Source: a bacterium
GTDB taxonomy: Bacteria; Bacillota; Bacilli; Lactobacillales; Streptococcaceae
DNA length: 64,000 nucleotides
Assembly: GCA_905221325.1 (NCBI GenBank)
Contig: CAJNCS010000002.1
Span: 62,001-126,000, forward strand
Direction of reading: 5' to 3'
In this document: piece by piece, positions 48,197 to 57,939 of the stretch
Layout: every line of letters starts with the position of its first letter
Position numbering within the stretch: position 1 is the first letter of the stretch
Translations under genes and position numbers: made by a program
The notes under the pieces: model-generated
Databases searched by the model: none
Told to the model about the DNA's origin: nothing
What the model saw: the letters and a program-made list of their open reading frames with translations, nothing else

Positions 48197-48264
48197 AGGA
48201 AGACCTCCCTCTTTTATCTAGCTTCATTCTACACCAAACGAATGGAACTTACAACTAAAATAAT

Positions 48265-48295
48265 AAAAAATCCCTGAAAGGAATTTCTTTCAGGA
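48265..48295 (-). terminator. psaR terminator
   Basis: On the minus strand CCTGAAAG pairs with CTTTCAGG around a six-base loop and is followed by GATTTTTTATT. Confidence 0.88.
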
Positions 48296-48303
48296 ATAAG
48301 GGC

Positions 48304-48954
48304 TTAGTTGATTTTTTCGACATAGAGTTGTTTGGCGATATCGATGCTAACTTGGAGATCTTCACCTCTGTTGACCAGTGTAAAAGTATTGGAAAAATTA
48401 TCAAACTGCTTGACTTGGAGTTGGTCACCGATATGAATTTCATGCTTTTCTAAGTATTTGAGCAGATCAAAGCTATCATGAACCCGAGTCAGGAGGTAGG
48501 TTCCAGCTTCCTTGGTCTCTGCTAGTGGTAAGTTATTGATTTCGACCAAGAGCTCTCCCTTGGCTGGGATGGTTCCTCCGTGGGGACAGGTTTTAGGAAA
48601 GCCCAGTAGTTTATCCAGTCTCTCTACGAAGAGGTCGGATACAGTGTGCTCTAGGACCTCAGCTTCCTCGTGGATTTGATCGCTGGTATAGTCTAGATGG
48701 TGAACTAGAAAGACTTCAATCAACCGGTGTTTGCGATAGAGCTCGGAGACTAGTTTGAGGCCAATATCTGTCAATAGATAGCCATTCTCCTTGTCCTTGA
48801 GGATGAGATTTTCACTTTTCATGCGTTTGATCATCTCTGTTACGGCAGGTGGAGAGACCTGCATACGGGCAGCAATTTCCTTATTGGTGATTTTCTGCAT
48901 CTCCGTACCGATTTCATAAATACATTTTAGGTAGTCTTCTTTATTTGGCGTCAT
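48304..48954 (-). CDS. psaR: Manganese-dependent repressor PsaR (DtxR/MntR family)
   Basis: Mn(II)-responsive repressor of the psaBCA manganese importer. 216 residues from the ATG at 48954 (MTPNKEDYLKCIYEIG), supported by AGAGGA; a longer reading from 48981 adds only charged residues. Winged helix at about 15-60 (ITNKEIAARMQVSPPAVTEMIKRM); dimerisation and metal-binding helices (HRLIEVFLVHHL, EAEVLEH); C-terminal SH3-like FeoA domain from about 150. It lies downstream of tpx and is transcribed separately, with its own terminator. Confidence 0.95.
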   Translation of the reverse strand: MTPNKEDYLKCIYEIGTEMQKITNKEIAARMQVSPPAVTEMIKRMKSENLILKDKENGYLLTDIGLKLVSELYRKHRLIEVFLVHHLDYTSDQIHEEAEVLEHTVSDLFVERLDKLLGFPKTCPHGGTIPAKGELLVEINNLPLAETKEAGTYLLTRVHDSFDLLKYLEKHEIHIGDQLQVKQFDNFSNTFTLVNRGEDLQVSIDIAKQLYVEKIN

Positions 48955-49037
48955 TCGTTTCCTCTTGTCTTTTCTCTCCATCTAGTATATCAAAAAAAGC
49001 TAGATTTCTCTAGCCTTCAGCCCTAATGGATTTGATT

Positions 49038-49532
49038 TTAGTCCAGTTCTTTGACTGCAGCAATGGCAGCTTCAAAGTCTGGTTCCGTGTTAATGTTGTC
49101 AACGTATTCTACGTAACGGATGACATTGTCAGTATCGAGAACAAAGACGGCACGTGCAAGGAGATGCCATTCGTTGATTAAGAGGGCATAATCACGCCCG
49201 AAAGAATGGTCAAAGTAGTCTGAAAGCATGATGGCATTGTCAAGGCCTTCAGCCCCACACCAGCGTCCTTGGGCAAATGGTAGGTCCATAGAAACGGTAA
49301 GAACGACGGTGTTGTCAAGGTTGGCAAGTTCTTGGTTGAATCGACGTGTTTGCGTTGAGCAGACACCAGTATCGATAGAAGGGACAACACTCAAGACTTT
49401 TTTCTTTCCATCAAAGTCAGCTAGCGTTTTTTTAGAGAGATCGGTTGTTGTAAGAGAAAAGTCAAGTGCCTTGTCTCCGACTTGCAGTTGTTTACCTGTA
49501 AAAGTTACAGGATTTCCGAGAAAAGTGGTCAT
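49038..49532 (-). CDS. tpx: Thiol peroxidase
   Basis: Atypical 2-Cys peroxiredoxin that detoxifies hydrogen peroxide and alkyl hydroperoxides, important for lactic acid bacteria that make peroxide. 164 residues; peroxidatic cysteine in [15 protein letters not shown], and resolving-cysteine region [10 protein letters not shown]. It lies next to psaA as in pneumococcus (psaD). A hairpin terminator sits between psaA and tpx, so part of the tpx transcript would need read-through or its own promoter. Confidence 0.95.
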   Translation of the reverse strand: MTTFLGNPVTFTGKQLQVGDKALDFSLTTTDLSKKTLADFDGKKKVLSVVPSIDTGVCSTQTRRFNQELANLDNTVVLTVSMDLPFAQGRWCGAEGLDNAIMLSDYFDHSFGRDYALLINEWHLLARAVFVLDTDNVIRYVEYVDNINTEPDFEAAIAAVKELD

Positions 49533-49612
49533 GAAACTACTCCATTCTTTTTTCTTTTATTTTACCGAGAATTGTCAGATTTTTCCAATGATTTGACCGG
49601 AAATTAAGGGAC

Positions 49613-49650
49613 AAAAAAACGTCTGTTCACGTGAGAACGACGTTTTTTAA
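49613..49650 (-). terminator. Terminator between psaA and tpx
   Basis: AAAAAACGTC pairs with GACGTTTTTT and an inner GTTC/GAAC closes the loop; T tract on the minus strand. It should end most psaBCA transcripts before tpx. Confidence 0.85.
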
Positions 49651-49654
49651 TGGA

Positions 49655-50584
49655 TTATTTAGACAAACCTTCAGCGATCTTGTCAAGGTTGTATTTCATC
49701 ATGCTGTAGTAGCTGTCCCCTTCTTTGCCTTCTTCAGCGATTGAGTCAGTAAAGATTTGTGCGTAGATTGGGATATTTGTGTCTTGTGAAACAGTCTTCA
49801 TTGGACGGTCATCGACACTTGATTCAACAAAGAGTGATGGAACTTTTGTTTGGCGAAGTTTTTCAACCAAGGTCTTGATTTGTTCAGGAGTACCTTCTTC
49901 TTCCGTGTTGATTTCCCAGATGTAGGCACTTGGAACTCCGTAAGCTTTAGAGAAGTATTTGAAGCATCCTTCGCTGGTTACGATGAGTTTCTTCTCAGCA
50001 GGGATATTGTTAAATTTCTCTTTGGCTTCCTTGTCCAGTTTGTCTAGTTTTTCAGTATAGTCTTTGAGATTTTTTTCGTAGAATTCCTTGTTGCTAGGGT
50101 CCTTGGCAATGAGCTGTTTAGCGATATTTTTAGCATAAATCATCCCATTTTCAAGGTTGAGCCAAGCGTGTGGGTCTTCTTTACCTTTTTCGTTTTGACC
50201 TTCAAGGTAGATGATGTCTACGCCTTCGCTGACTGCAAAGTAGTCTTTGTTTTCAGTTTTCTTGGCATTTTCGACCAATTTTGTAAACCAAGCATTGCCA
50301 CCAGTTTCAAGGTTGATACCGTTATAGAAAATCAAATCAGCTTGAGAAGTTTTCTTAACATCTTCAGGAAGTGGTTCGTATTCGTGTGGGTCTTGACCAA
50401 CAGGAACGATACTGTGAAGATCAATCTTGTCACCAGCGATATTTTTGGTAATATCAGCGATGATTGAGTTTGTAGCAACAACTTTTAGTTTTTGACCAGA
50501 AGCAGCATCTTTTTTTCCGCTAGCACATGCTACAAGTGCAATGACGGAAAGAAAGAGTATAAGCAATGTACCTAATTTTTTCAT
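49655..50584 (-). CDS. psaA: Manganese ABC transporter substrate-binding lipoprotein
   Basis: Surface lipoprotein that captures Mn(II) (cluster A-1 binding protein). 309 residues. Signal peptide with lipobox LVACASG (Cys at about 20); metal ligands in DPHEYEPL (His), AWLNLEN with its His, the Glu of TSEGCFKYF and the Asp of FTDSIAEE. It is the third gene of psaB-psaC-psaA, about 26 bases after psaC. Confidence 0.97.
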   Translation of the reverse strand: MKKLGTLLILFLSVIALVACASGKKDAASGQKLKVVATNSIIADITKNIAGDKIDLHSIVPVGQDPHEYEPLPEDVKKTSQADLIFYNGINLETGGNAWFTKLVENAKKTENKDYFAVSEGVDIIYLEGQNEKGKEDPHAWLNLENGMIYAKNIAKQLIAKDPSNKEFYEKNLKDYTEKLDKLDKEAKEKFNNIPAEKKLIVTSEGCFKYFSKAYGVPSAYIWEINTEEEGTPEQIKTLVEKLRQTKVPSLFVESSVDDRPMKTVSQDTNIPIYAQIFTDSIAEEGKEGDSYYSMMKYNLDKIAEGLSK

Positions 50585-50610
50585 TAGATTCCTCCAGAAG
50601 GGTTTCCCCG

Positions 50611-51459
50611 TTATTTAATGATTTTTTTGTTTTTCAGTTTCAAGTATCGTTGCTTAGGAGAGATAAAGAAACTGATTAAAAAGAAGCTGGCGGATGTGAG
50701 CACAATGCTGGATCCTGCTGCGAGATTGAAACTATAGCCGATAAAGAGCCCTACAACAGAAGCCAGAGCTCCTAGGCCTGATGAAAGAAAAATCATGCTC
50801 TTTAGGCTATTGGCATAAAGGTAAGCCGTCGCAGCTGGGGTGATCAACATGGCCACGATAAGAATGGTTCCAACACTTTGCATGGCAGTGACTGACACAA
50901 GGGTCAAGAGCACCATGAGCAGATAGTGGTAGAAATTAACGGGCATTCCCATGGCTTTAGCCAGGAGCTCGTCAAAGGATGTAATCAATAGTTGTTTAAA
51001 GAAAATCCCGATAATCAAGAGAATCAATGCCCCCACACCAATGGTAATCCACATGTCCGTATCTTGGACAGCGAGGATATTCCCAAAAAGGATATGGAAG
51101 AGGTCTGTCGAACTCTTGGCAACACTAATCAAGATGACACCTAAGGCTAAGAAAGATGAAAAGGTAATACCAATGGCAGTGTCACTCTTGATGATAGAGT
51201 TTCCCTTGATGTAGGTAATGATGATGGAAGCCATCAAACCAAAGATGATCGCTCCAATAAAGAAATCAATTCCCAGGATAAAGGAAAGGGCTACGCCGGG
51301 CAAAACTGCGTGAGAGATGGCATCTCCCATGAGAGACATTCCACGCAGGATGATAAAACATCCCACAGCTCCAGCAACAACTCCGATGACAATAGCTGTG
51401 ATCAAGGCGTTTTGTAGGAAATGGAAATTTTGCAATCCATCGATAAATTCTGCTATCAT
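50611..51459 (-). CDS. psaC: Manganese ABC transporter permease
   Basis: Integral membrane subunit of the Mn importer. 282 residues with about eight or nine helices. The ABC-3 permease signature is visible: [23 protein letters not shown] and the later [12 protein letters not shown]. Overlaps psaB by four bases. Confidence 0.95.
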   Translation of the reverse strand: MIAEFIDGLQNFHFLQNALITAIVIGVVAGAVGCFIILRGMSLMGDAISHAVLPGVALSFILGIDFFIGAIIFGLMASIIITYIKGNSIIKSDTAIGITFSSFLALGVILISVAKSSTDLFHILFGNILAVQDTDMWITIGVGALILLIIGIFFKQLLITSFDELLAKAMGMPVNFYHYLLMVLLTLVSVTAMQSVGTILIVAMLITPAATAYLYANSLKSMIFLSSGLGALASVVGLFIGYSFNLAAGSSIVLTSASFFLISFFISPKQRYLKLKNKKIIK

Positions 51460-52178
51460 AGGTCACCTCCATTGAAAAAGAGTTTGCTACCGTAGGCCTT
51501 TTTGAGATTGGCCTCGGTAAAGGTTTCTTCGGTCGGACCAAGGTCTATTAATTCTCGATTGAGAAGCAAAACTTGGTCGAAATAATGGGGGACTTTGCTG
51601 AGGTCATGATGGACGATGAGAACGGTTTTAGCAGCTTTTTTGAGGTCTCTCAGCGTATTCATGATAATCTCTTCACTGATCGAATCAATCCCGACAAAAG
51701 GCTCATCTAAAAAGATGTAGTCAGCATCCTGCACTAAACAGCGGGCAATCAAAACACGTTGGAATTGTCCTCCTGAGAGCTGGCTAATTTGGCGTTCAGC
51801 ATAGTCTGAGAGTCCAACGATTTCAAGTGCGTCCGCCACTTTTTTCCAGTGGCTGGCCTTTAAAGTGTGAAAGAGCGGGATAGATGGATAGAGTCCTAGA
51901 GAGACGCATTCCTTGACCTTGATAGGGAAATTGTAGTCGATATGGATTTTTTGCTCGACATAGGCAACCCGATTTAAAGATTTCTTGACTTCTTTGTCAT
52001 CGAGAAAGGCCTGACCTTCATGTGGGATAATTCCCAACATACCTTTTAATAAAGTTGATTTTCCAGCACCGTTTGGACCAATAATTCCGGTAATAGTTGG
52101 TCCTTGGAGCACTAGTGAAATATCCTTTAGTGCCAACGTTTCTTTGTAGGAGACACTGAGGTTTTCGATACGTATCAT
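51456..52178 (-). CDS. psaB: Manganese ABC transporter ATPase
   Basis: Cytoplasmic ATPase of the Mn importer. 240 residues: Walker [12 protein letters not shown], signature [13 protein letters not shown], Walker [13 protein letters not shown], switch His in LIVHHDLS. First gene of the operon; its promoter lies under a PsaR-type palindrome. The start has GGGAGG on the minus strand. Confidence 0.95.
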   Translation of the reverse strand: MIRIENLSVSYKETLALKDISLVLQGPTITGIIGPNGAGKSTLLKGMLGIIPHEGQAFLDDKEVKKSLNRVAYVEQKIHIDYNFPIKVKECVSLGLYPSIPLFHTLKASHWKKVADALEIVGLSDYAERQISQLSGGQFQRVLIARCLVQDADYIFLDEPFVGIDSISEEIIMNTLRDLKKAAKTVLIVHHDLSKVPHYFDQVLLLNRELIDLGPTEETFTEANLKKAYGSKLFFNGGDL

Positions 52179-52202
52179 ACAGTTGTATTCCTCCCGTCTT
52201 TT

Positions 52203-52241
52203 AATATACCTTAAAAAAAAAATTAAGTCAAGTTAATTTTT
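52203..52241 (-). promoter_or_regulatory. psaB promoter with PsaR operator
   Basis: On the minus strand TTGACT (52226-52231) and TATATT (52203-52208) are 17 bases apart. The -35 lies in a palindrome AAAAATTAA-N6-TTAATTTTT (52218-52241), matching the AATTAACTTGACTTAATT-type sites of PsaR/ScaR/SloR. Mn-loaded PsaR would cover the -35. Confidence 0.85.
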
Positions 52242-52357
52242 GAAAAATTTAAAATAATAACTGAAAAATGAAGAAAAAAGAGAAACCATTTTTAATTGCA
52301 TTCCCAAGTGTTTTTTGCTAAGCTAAGAATAAGTGAAAAAATGAAAGCGAGAACAAG

Positions 52358-54250
52358 ATGACACGTTATCAAGACGATTTTTATGATGCAATCAATGGCG
52401 AATGGGAAAAAACAGCTGTCATTCCAGCTGACAAATCTCGAACAGGTGGTTTTATTGACCTTGACGAGGAAATTGAAGAGTTGATGCTGGCGACTACGGA
52501 CAAGTGGTTGGCAGGTGAGGATGTTCCAGAGGATGCCATCCTCGCAAACTTTGTTAAGTACCATCGTATGGTACGTGATTTTGACAAGAGAGAAGCAGAT
52601 GGGATCAAGCCCGTTTTGCCAATGCTCAAGGAATACCAAGACTTGGAGAGTTTTGAAGATTTTACCAGCAAACTGGCAGAATTTGAACTAGCTGGTAAGC
52701 CAAACTTTCTCCCATTTGGTGTATCACCAGACTTTATGGATGCCAGAACCAATGTTCTCTGGGCCAGTGCACCAGGGACGATTTTGCCAGATACGACTTA
52801 CTATGCTGAAGACCATCCTCAACGTGAGGAACTCTTGACTCTTTGGAAGGAAAGTACTACGAATCTTCTCAAAGCCTATGATTTTTCAGATGAGGAAATT
52901 GCAGACTTACTAGAGAAACGATTGGAATTGGACCGTCGTATTGCAGCTGTGGTGCTTTCTAACGAAGAAAGTTCAGAATATGCCAAACTCTACCATCCAT
53001 ATGCTTATGAAGATTTCAAGAAATTCGCCCCTGCCCTACCTTTGGATGATTTCTTCCAAGCAGTGCTTGGACAGACTCCAGATAAGGTTATCGTAGACGA
53101 GGAACGTTTCTGGCAAGCAGCAGATCAATTTTATAGTGAAGAAGCATGGCCTTTGCTTAAGGCGACTTTGATTTTGGGTGTGGTCAATCTTTCAACCAGC
53201 TATCTGACAGATGAGATTCGTGTCTTGTCAGGTGCCTATGGTCGCGCCCTTTCAGGTATTCCAGAAGCTCAGGACAAGGTCAAGGCAGCCTATCACTTAG
53301 CCCAAGGTCCCTTTAAGCAAGCCCTTGGTCTCTGGTATGCGCATGAAAAATTCTCCCCAGAAGCTAAGGCAGACGTAGAGAAAAAAGTAGCGACGATGAT
53401 TGACGTTTATAAGGAACGCTTGGCTAAGAACGACTGGCTCACGCCTGAAACGCGTGACAAGGCCATTGTCAAACTCAATGTCATCAAGCCTTATATCGGT
53501 TATCCAGAGGAATTGCCAGCCCGCTACAAGGACAAAGTAGTGGACGAAACTGCCAGTCTCTTTGAGAATGCCCTAGCCTTTGCGCGTGTGGAAATCAAGC
53601 ACAGCTGGAGTAAGTGGAACCAACCAGTTGACTACAAGGAGTGGGGCATGCCTGCTCACATGGTCAATGCCTACTACAATCCTCAGAAGAACTTGATTGT
53701 CTTCCCAGCTGCCATTTTACAGGCTCCATTCTATGACTTGCATCAGTCGTCTTCTGCCAACTACGGTGGGATTGGTGCAGTTATTGCCCATGAAATTTCT
53801 CATGCCTTTGACACAAATGGTGCGTCCTTTGATGAAAATGGTAGCCTTAAGGATTGGTGGACAGAAAGCGACTATACTGCTTTCAAAGAAAAAACACAGA
53901 GGGTGATTGATCAGTTTGACGGACAAGAATCCTACGGCGCAACGATCAACGGAAAACTAACCGTATCAGAAAACGTTGCAGACCTAGGAGGAATTGCTGC
54001 AGCCCTTGAAGCAGCCAAGAGAGAGCCAGACTTCTCAGCTGAAGAATTCTTCCACAACTTTGCTCGTATCTGGCGCATGAAAGGCCGTCCTGAGTTGATG
54101 AAACTTATGGCCAGTGTCGACGTGCACGCGCCTGCCAAACTCCGTGTCAACGTCCAAGTACCAAACTTCGATGACTTCTTTACAACTTATGATGTCAAAG
54201 AAGGTGACGGTATGTGGCGTTCACCAGAGGATCGTGTGATTATTTGGTAA
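52358..54250 (+). CDS. pepO: Neutral endopeptidase PepO (M13)
   Basis: Zinc metallo-endopeptidase of the neprilysin family that cuts short peptides and, in pneumococcus, is also reported outside the cell. 630 residues without a signal peptide. Zinc site VIAHEISHAFD (HExxH), the third ligand in ENVADLGGI, and family-typical YYNPQKN with the final RVIIW. Divergent from psaB across 180 bases, so the PsaR site may also influence it. Confidence 0.96.
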   Translation: MTRYQDDFYDAINGEWEKTAVIPADKSRTGGFIDLDEEIEELMLATTDKWLAGEDVPEDAILANFVKYHRMVRDFDKREADGIKPVLPMLKEYQDLESFEDFTSKLAEFELAGKPNFLPFGVSPDFMDARTNVLWASAPGTILPDTTYYAEDHPQREELLTLWKESTTNLLKAYDFSDEEIADLLEKRLELDRRIAAVVLSNEESSEYAKLYHPYAYEDFKKFAPALPLDDFFQAVLGQTPDKVIVDEERFWQAADQFYSEEAWPLLKATLILGVVNLSTSYLTDEIRVLSGAYGRALSGIPEAQDKVKAAYHLAQGPFKQALGLWYAHEKFSPEAKADVEKKVATMIDVYKERLAKNDWLTPETRDKAIVKLNVIKPYIGYPEELPARYKDKVVDETASLFENALAFARVEIKHSWSKWNQPVDYKEWGMPAHMVNAYYNPQKNLIVFPAAILQAPFYDLHQSSSANYGGIGAVIAHEISHAFDTNGASFDENGSLKDWWTESDYTAFKEKTQRVIDQFDGQESYGATINGKLTVSENVADLGGIAAALEAAKREPDFSAEEFFHNFARIWRMKGRPELMKLMASVDVHAPAKLRVNVQVPNFDDFFTTYDVKEGDGMWRSPEDRVIIW

Positions 54251-54253
54251 GAC

Positions 54254-54283
54254 AAAAACCAAGGATGCTATCCTTGGTTTTTT
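54254..54283. terminator. Terminator after pepO
   Basis: AAAAACCAAGGAT pairs with ATCCTTGGTTTTT around a three-base loop; T tract follows. The symmetric form could also serve the convergent 54289 gene. Confidence 0.9.
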
Positions 54284-54288
54284 GCTTG

Positions 54289-54918
54289 CTAGGAAAAGGG
54301 ATTAAAGGTCTTTTCGTGAGCGATAGTTGTAGCTGGACCATGCCCAGGATAGACATCGTAGTTAGGAAGAGTAAAGAGTTGCGTCCGAATGCTATGGAGA
54401 AGTTGTTCCGTGCTACCAGTAGGAAGGTCTGTCCGTCCGATGGTTTCTCGGAATAGAGCATCTCCGGTCAAGACTAGATGAGCATCAGGAAAGACGATAG
54501 AAACGCCGCCGATAGAGTGTCCTGGAGTTGGTAGAACTGTAAAACGAAATTCCTCAAGCTGGTATTCTTCATGAAAGACAAAGGTGTGCTCTGCTGGTTT
54601 TGCGACCACATCTGCCATATCATCATGACGAGGGAGACCAGAGAGATTGTCAACGGGGGTATAGAGCCAGCTAGCTTCACTCTCTGCTACATAAACTGGG
54701 GGATTTCCAAAAGTCTCACGCACCAAGTCCAGACTCATAATATGGTCGTAATGGGTGTGGGTCAGCAGAATCGCACAGACGGGTTTGTTGATTTTCTCGA
54801 TGGTCTTGCGAATGGCTTCCCAATGGCTACCTGGGTCAACCACAATCAGGTGTTGGTCTCCCTCTATGTAGTAGGTGTTTTCATAGGCAACAGGATTCAC
54901 AGTTTTATGGATTTTCAT
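54289..54918 (-). CDS. Metallo-beta-lactamase-fold hydrolase (glyoxalase II-like)
   Basis: 209 residues. The metal motif THTHYDHIMS (HxHxDH) is at about 54-60, with later ligands in PTPGHSIGG, VLTGDALF and the final YPGHGPATT. The order matches small YcbL/GloB-type hydrolases; the substrate is not known, a thioester being most likely. Single gene, leftward, converging on pepO. Confidence 0.88.
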   Translation of the reverse strand: MKIHKTVNPVAYENTYYIEGDQHLIVVDPGSHWEAIRKTIEKINKPVCAILLTHTHYDHIMSLDLVRETFGNPPVYVAESEASWLYTPVDNLSGLPRHDDMADVVAKPAEHTFVFHEEYQLEEFRFTVLPTPGHSIGGVSIVFPDAHLVLTGDALFRETIGRTDLPTGSTEQLLHSIRTQLFTLPNYDVYPGHGPATTIAHEKTFNPFS

Positions 54919-55001
54919 AGGATTTCCTCTCTCAAAGAATGTACTGATATCAGTATAACACAGAAGAGAAGGCTTAGGGTATTAGAAAGTCTTTTTCTAC
55001 C

Positions 55002-56075
55002 TTAACGATTTTTCCAAGCTTGGTAGCGGGTGTCAATCAAGAGTTGGGTTAAGCGTCCCATGGTTTCTCTTTCTTCAGGAGTGAGGGATTGAGCTTGGAC
55101 AAAGAGATGGTGAATGTGTTCAATGACCTTGAAGGAAGAGAGGTCGTTGATAGAGGAGATGCCTGCATCAAGAATGATTCCAAAAAAGAGGTCGAAGTAG
55201 AGCTGCAATTCTTCATCAGGAACTGTTTCAACCCATTCCTTAAAAGTTGTATCGACTTGTTGGCTGTCACTATTGGTCTCATCCAGTTGGACAAAGTGTT
55301 TGTCTTCAACCTGCCAACTAAAGGTGTCGTGCTGGGCAAGACCACCTAGGGCAGTGCTTCGAACGACGATTTTTTTATCAGGAATTTCCAGCATCATCCC
55401 GATGATAGAACCTTGTGGGACAAATACTTTTGTTCTTTCCATCATGTTTTGATAGCCAGCTGTTTCGGTCAGTTCCTTGTGAAGTCCAGGGGCATCAAAA
55501 GTATAGACAGCGACAATATTTTTTTGTAAAAGTGGATCGAGTTGACTAGCAGCATAGACGGCTAGATTGCCCCCTTTTGAGTGCCCTGCTAGGACAACCT
55601 TTTGGTTAGGATGTTGAGCAAAAAAGTCCTGTAAATACTGGAGGGCATTTTTTTGAGCTGGGATTTCCTTCATATAGGTCATATGGAAATCTTCTTTCCA
55701 ACCAATGATGCTGTCATCCGTTCCGCGAAAAACAAGCAGATAAGTATCAAGACTGATACGATAGGTCATGGCTGCAAACTGTTTTTGCAATTCAGGGTCA
55801 ATATCATTGATAAAATCTGAGAGCTTGCAATTTTTAAATCGTTTGTGTTGAGCGAGTTGATCCAACAATTGGAGGCGGTTTTTATTGGTCAACATCGTCG
55901 TTTCTCTAGGGATTTGAGATGCAAGATATATGAGACGCTTTGGTTCTTGGATGACTACATTATCAAAAGCTAGGTAGGTTAATTCAGTCAGGGCAAGAAC
56001 ATCTAACTCATTCACGGGGAGGTCATAAAAGGAATCGTATGCTACATCATTCAAGTAGTCAAAAATATTAGCCAT
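55002..56075 (-). CDS. DUF2974 / Mbeg1-like alpha/beta-hydrolase
   Basis: 357 residues. The lipase-like nucleophile elbow is VVLAGHSKGGNLAVYA (Ser in GHSKG, about 170), preceded by LLVFRGTDDSIIGWKEDF as in class 3 lipases, with YTFDAPGLHKE after it. The family is widespread in streptococci but its substrate is not established. No signal peptide is visible, so it is probably cytoplasmic. No operon partner. Confidence 0.82.
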   Translation of the reverse strand: MANIFDYLNDVAYDSFYDLPVNELDVLALTELTYLAFDNVVIQEPKRLIYLASQIPRETTMLTNKNRLQLLDQLAQHKRFKNCKLSDFINDIDPELQKQFAAMTYRISLDTYLLVFRGTDDSIIGWKEDFHMTYMKEIPAQKNALQYLQDFFAQHPNQKVVLAGHSKGGNLAVYAASQLDPLLQKNIVAVYTFDAPGLHKELTETAGYQNMMERTKVFVPQGSIIGMMLEIPDKKIVVRSTALGGLAQHDTFSWQVEDKHFVQLDETNSDSQQVDTTFKEWVETVPDEELQLYFDLFFGIILDAGISSINDLSSFKVIEHIHHLFVQAQSLTPEERETMGRLTQLLIDTRYQAWKNR

Positions 56076-56186
56076 AAAAGCTCCTTTCTCTATGTTTATC
56101 CTATCACATTTACCTAGAATTAGCTAGTAGGCTTGTTCGAATGACCTAGTAGGGGTTGATTCAGATACATAGAGGATAGATTGCTC

Positions 56187-56963
56187 CTATTTCAAACCTC
56201 TAAACGAGCTTACTTGTATGTTTTTGCTATCAATCCCATTTTCCTTTAAAAAATTCTTCATCTCTTTAACATCATCAGGCTGTCCTGTGATAAGATAGCT
56301 AGCTTGATTGCCGTATTCATCAACAGCACGTTTTAAAAATTCTTGACTTTGAGAAAAATCATCGCTAGTTTTATAAGTGAAATTCGGTGTTTTTTGAGCC
56401 AGTTCTTTCATCTCATTATCGAAAATAGTAACTCCTTTGTCAAAATGGTTGAGAATAATCGGACATTTACCAGCCCATTCTTTGATAAGGGGGCGTAGAG
56501 CAGAGATGCCGACATCAGATGCAAAGCAAACTAGTGGCTGATTCATATCTTTAACGGTCAAAGAGGAATCCAGCCAACTCATCTCAATCTCACTGCCAGC
56601 GGGTAAATGTGTCAAGGTTTCCTTAAAGAGGCTACCACTATTATGGGTTAAAATGAGGATTTCATCTTCATCAGGTGTGGAGGCAATGGTTAGCCATCGA
56701 CTGGTTTGCTCTCCCTTAGTTTCATATTTACTAGCAGTAGACGAGGTATCAGGGAGTGTAAACTTAGCATAAGCCCCAGCTTTCAAGATTTGGTGACTCG
56801 GTTTTGTGATATGAATTAAATATAAATCTCCGCTGGGGTTTTCGATGGATTTTATCGATAATGTCTGGCTTCGTCCAAGATAAGCGATGGCACCCCAAGT
56901 TATAAGGCCTAAGACTCCAAGTGTTGATAGAATGATAATAAACATTTTTTTACCTCTTTTCAT
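56187..56963 (-). CDS. Membrane-anchored ferredoxin-reductase-like oxidoreductase
   Basis: 258 residues with an N-terminal transmembrane anchor (about 7-28) and then a ferredoxin-NADP-reductase-like domain: an FAD-type barrel with SRWLTIASTPDE (variant of the RxYS/T motif) and a nucleotide domain with LVCFASDVGISALRPL and the terminal YLITGQPDDVKEMKNFL. It lacks a ferric-reductase transmembrane core, so the electron acceptor is unknown. AGGAG lies eight bases before the ATG. A TetR-type operator lies about 30 bases upstream and the regulator gene follows that. Confidence 0.75.
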   Translation of the reverse strand: MKRGKKMFIIILSTLGVLGLITWGAIAYLGRSQTLSIKSIENPSGDLYLIHITKPSHQILKAGAYAKFTLPDTSSTASKYETKGEQTSRWLTIASTPDEDEILILTHNSGSLFKETLTHLPAGSEIEMSWLDSSLTVKDMNQPLVCFASDVGISALRPLIKEWAGKCPIILNHFDKGVTIFDNEMKELAQKTPNFTYKTSDDFSQSQEFLKRAVDEYGNQASYLITGQPDDVKEMKNFLKENGIDSKNIQVSSFRGLK

Positions 56964-56989
56964 TTTTTATGACTCCTGTTCTTAATTTT

Positions 56990-57018
56990 ATGAATGAACT
57001 ATAAAACAATTCATTCAT
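56990..57018. promoter_or_regulatory. TetR operator before the oxidoreductase gene
   Basis: ATGAATGAA and TTCATTCAT form a perfect 9-base inverted repeat with an 11-base spacer. Nearly the same palindrome occurs upstream of the tetR gene (57636-57666), so the regulator likely controls both. Confidence 0.75.
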
Positions 57019-57048
57019 ATCTTTTCAAAAAATAAAGAAATCCATTCT

Positions 57049-57612
57049 TTATTTTAGAACTCCTTTAATGAAGTTGGTTGCAAGTATTTCGACAGTTTTA
57101 CCAATATCTGGAAAATCTTTTTCCGTGATATGCATATCCATGTAGTAAAACAGATTATAAACCTGTAAGATATCTTGAATCTTTTCTTGCGAGTACCCTT
57201 CAGCCTGCATACGATTTGTAAAAGTTTTAACTAGAAACTGATGAAAAGGATTTGCGACTTTGCCTTCTTCCGAGGAATAGTAGCTGTGCAACTCATCTGC
57301 TATGGCAGGATTATACCATTCTGCAAGGATCTTATTGGAAGAAACGAGAATTCTGGACTGAGCAAAGAGTTGACCAATGAGGTCGGTCATGTCAATTTCC
57401 CAATCCAGTTCTTCGATCATAGCTTGGCGAACACGGTTGTTTTCATCTATATAGATGTCTAGAAAAATGGCTTCTTTACTCTCGTAATAGTTATAAAAAG
57501 AGCCAACTGCCACCCCAGCTTGCCTAGCAATTTCTGAAATTCCTGTCGCCTTGTAACCTTTTTTCGAAAAAACTTCATAGGCCGCTGTCTTTAAAGATTG
57601 TTTTTTGTCCAA
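57049..57612 (-). CDS. TetR-family transcriptional regulator
   Basis: 187 residues. N-terminal helix-turn-helix: EVFSKKGYKATGISEIARQAGVAVGSFYNYYESKEAIFLDIY (split over about 12-52), typical of TetR. The C-terminal ligand domain is variable. The start is TTG 57612 with GGAGG upstream; no ATG fits. It lies upstream of the oxidoreductase gene in the same direction. Matching palindromes before both genes suggest autoregulation plus control of the oxidoreductase. Confidence 0.85.
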   Translation of the reverse strand: MDKKQSLKTAAYEVFSKKGYKATGISEIARQAGVAVGSFYNYYESKEAIFLDIYIDENNRVRQAMIEELDWEIDMTDLIGQLFAQSRILVSSNKILAEWYNPAIADELHSYYSSEEGKVANPFHQFLVKTFTNRMQAEGYSQEKIQDILQVYNLFYYMDMHITEKDFPDIGKTVEILATNFIKGVLK

Positions 57613-57939
57613 TATGATTTAGCCTCCTTTGTTTAATGAATGAATAAGTTTATTTGTTCATTCATATTCTAACAAATCATGGCTAGCTTGTCAATAAGAA
57701 GGCTAGATCTATTAAATAAGTTAAAGAAACGCTAACTAAATGAGCACAAAAAGGAAAATATAGGATAAGGCTGGAACTATAATTAAAAATAAGGTATGAT
57801 ATCAGTGGGAATGTTCTCTATTTAGCATCTGTTTTCTAATTTGGATTTGGGAAATAGGCTGCTAAACAGTATGAGATACTGATCCGTAAATCTGATATGA
57901 AGGGTTTTGATACTTTGAGAAATAGCAAAGGAGGAGCTG
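57613..57939. other. Gene-free region between the TetR gene and the two-component system
   Basis: Contains the TetR operator (57636-57666), a TATAAT at about 57778 and a TATGAT about 17 bases further on that could serve the rightward two-component genes, and an imperfect repeat TTTAGCA/TGCTAAA (about 57821-57866). Nothing else recognised. Confidence 0.6.
57636..57666. promoter_or_regulatory. TetR operator before the tetR gene
   Basis: ATGAATGAATAA and a TTTGTTCATTCAT arm form an imperfect palindrome about 25 bases upstream of the regulator start, sharing ATGAATGAA/TTCATTCAT with the site at 56990-57018. Confidence 0.75.
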
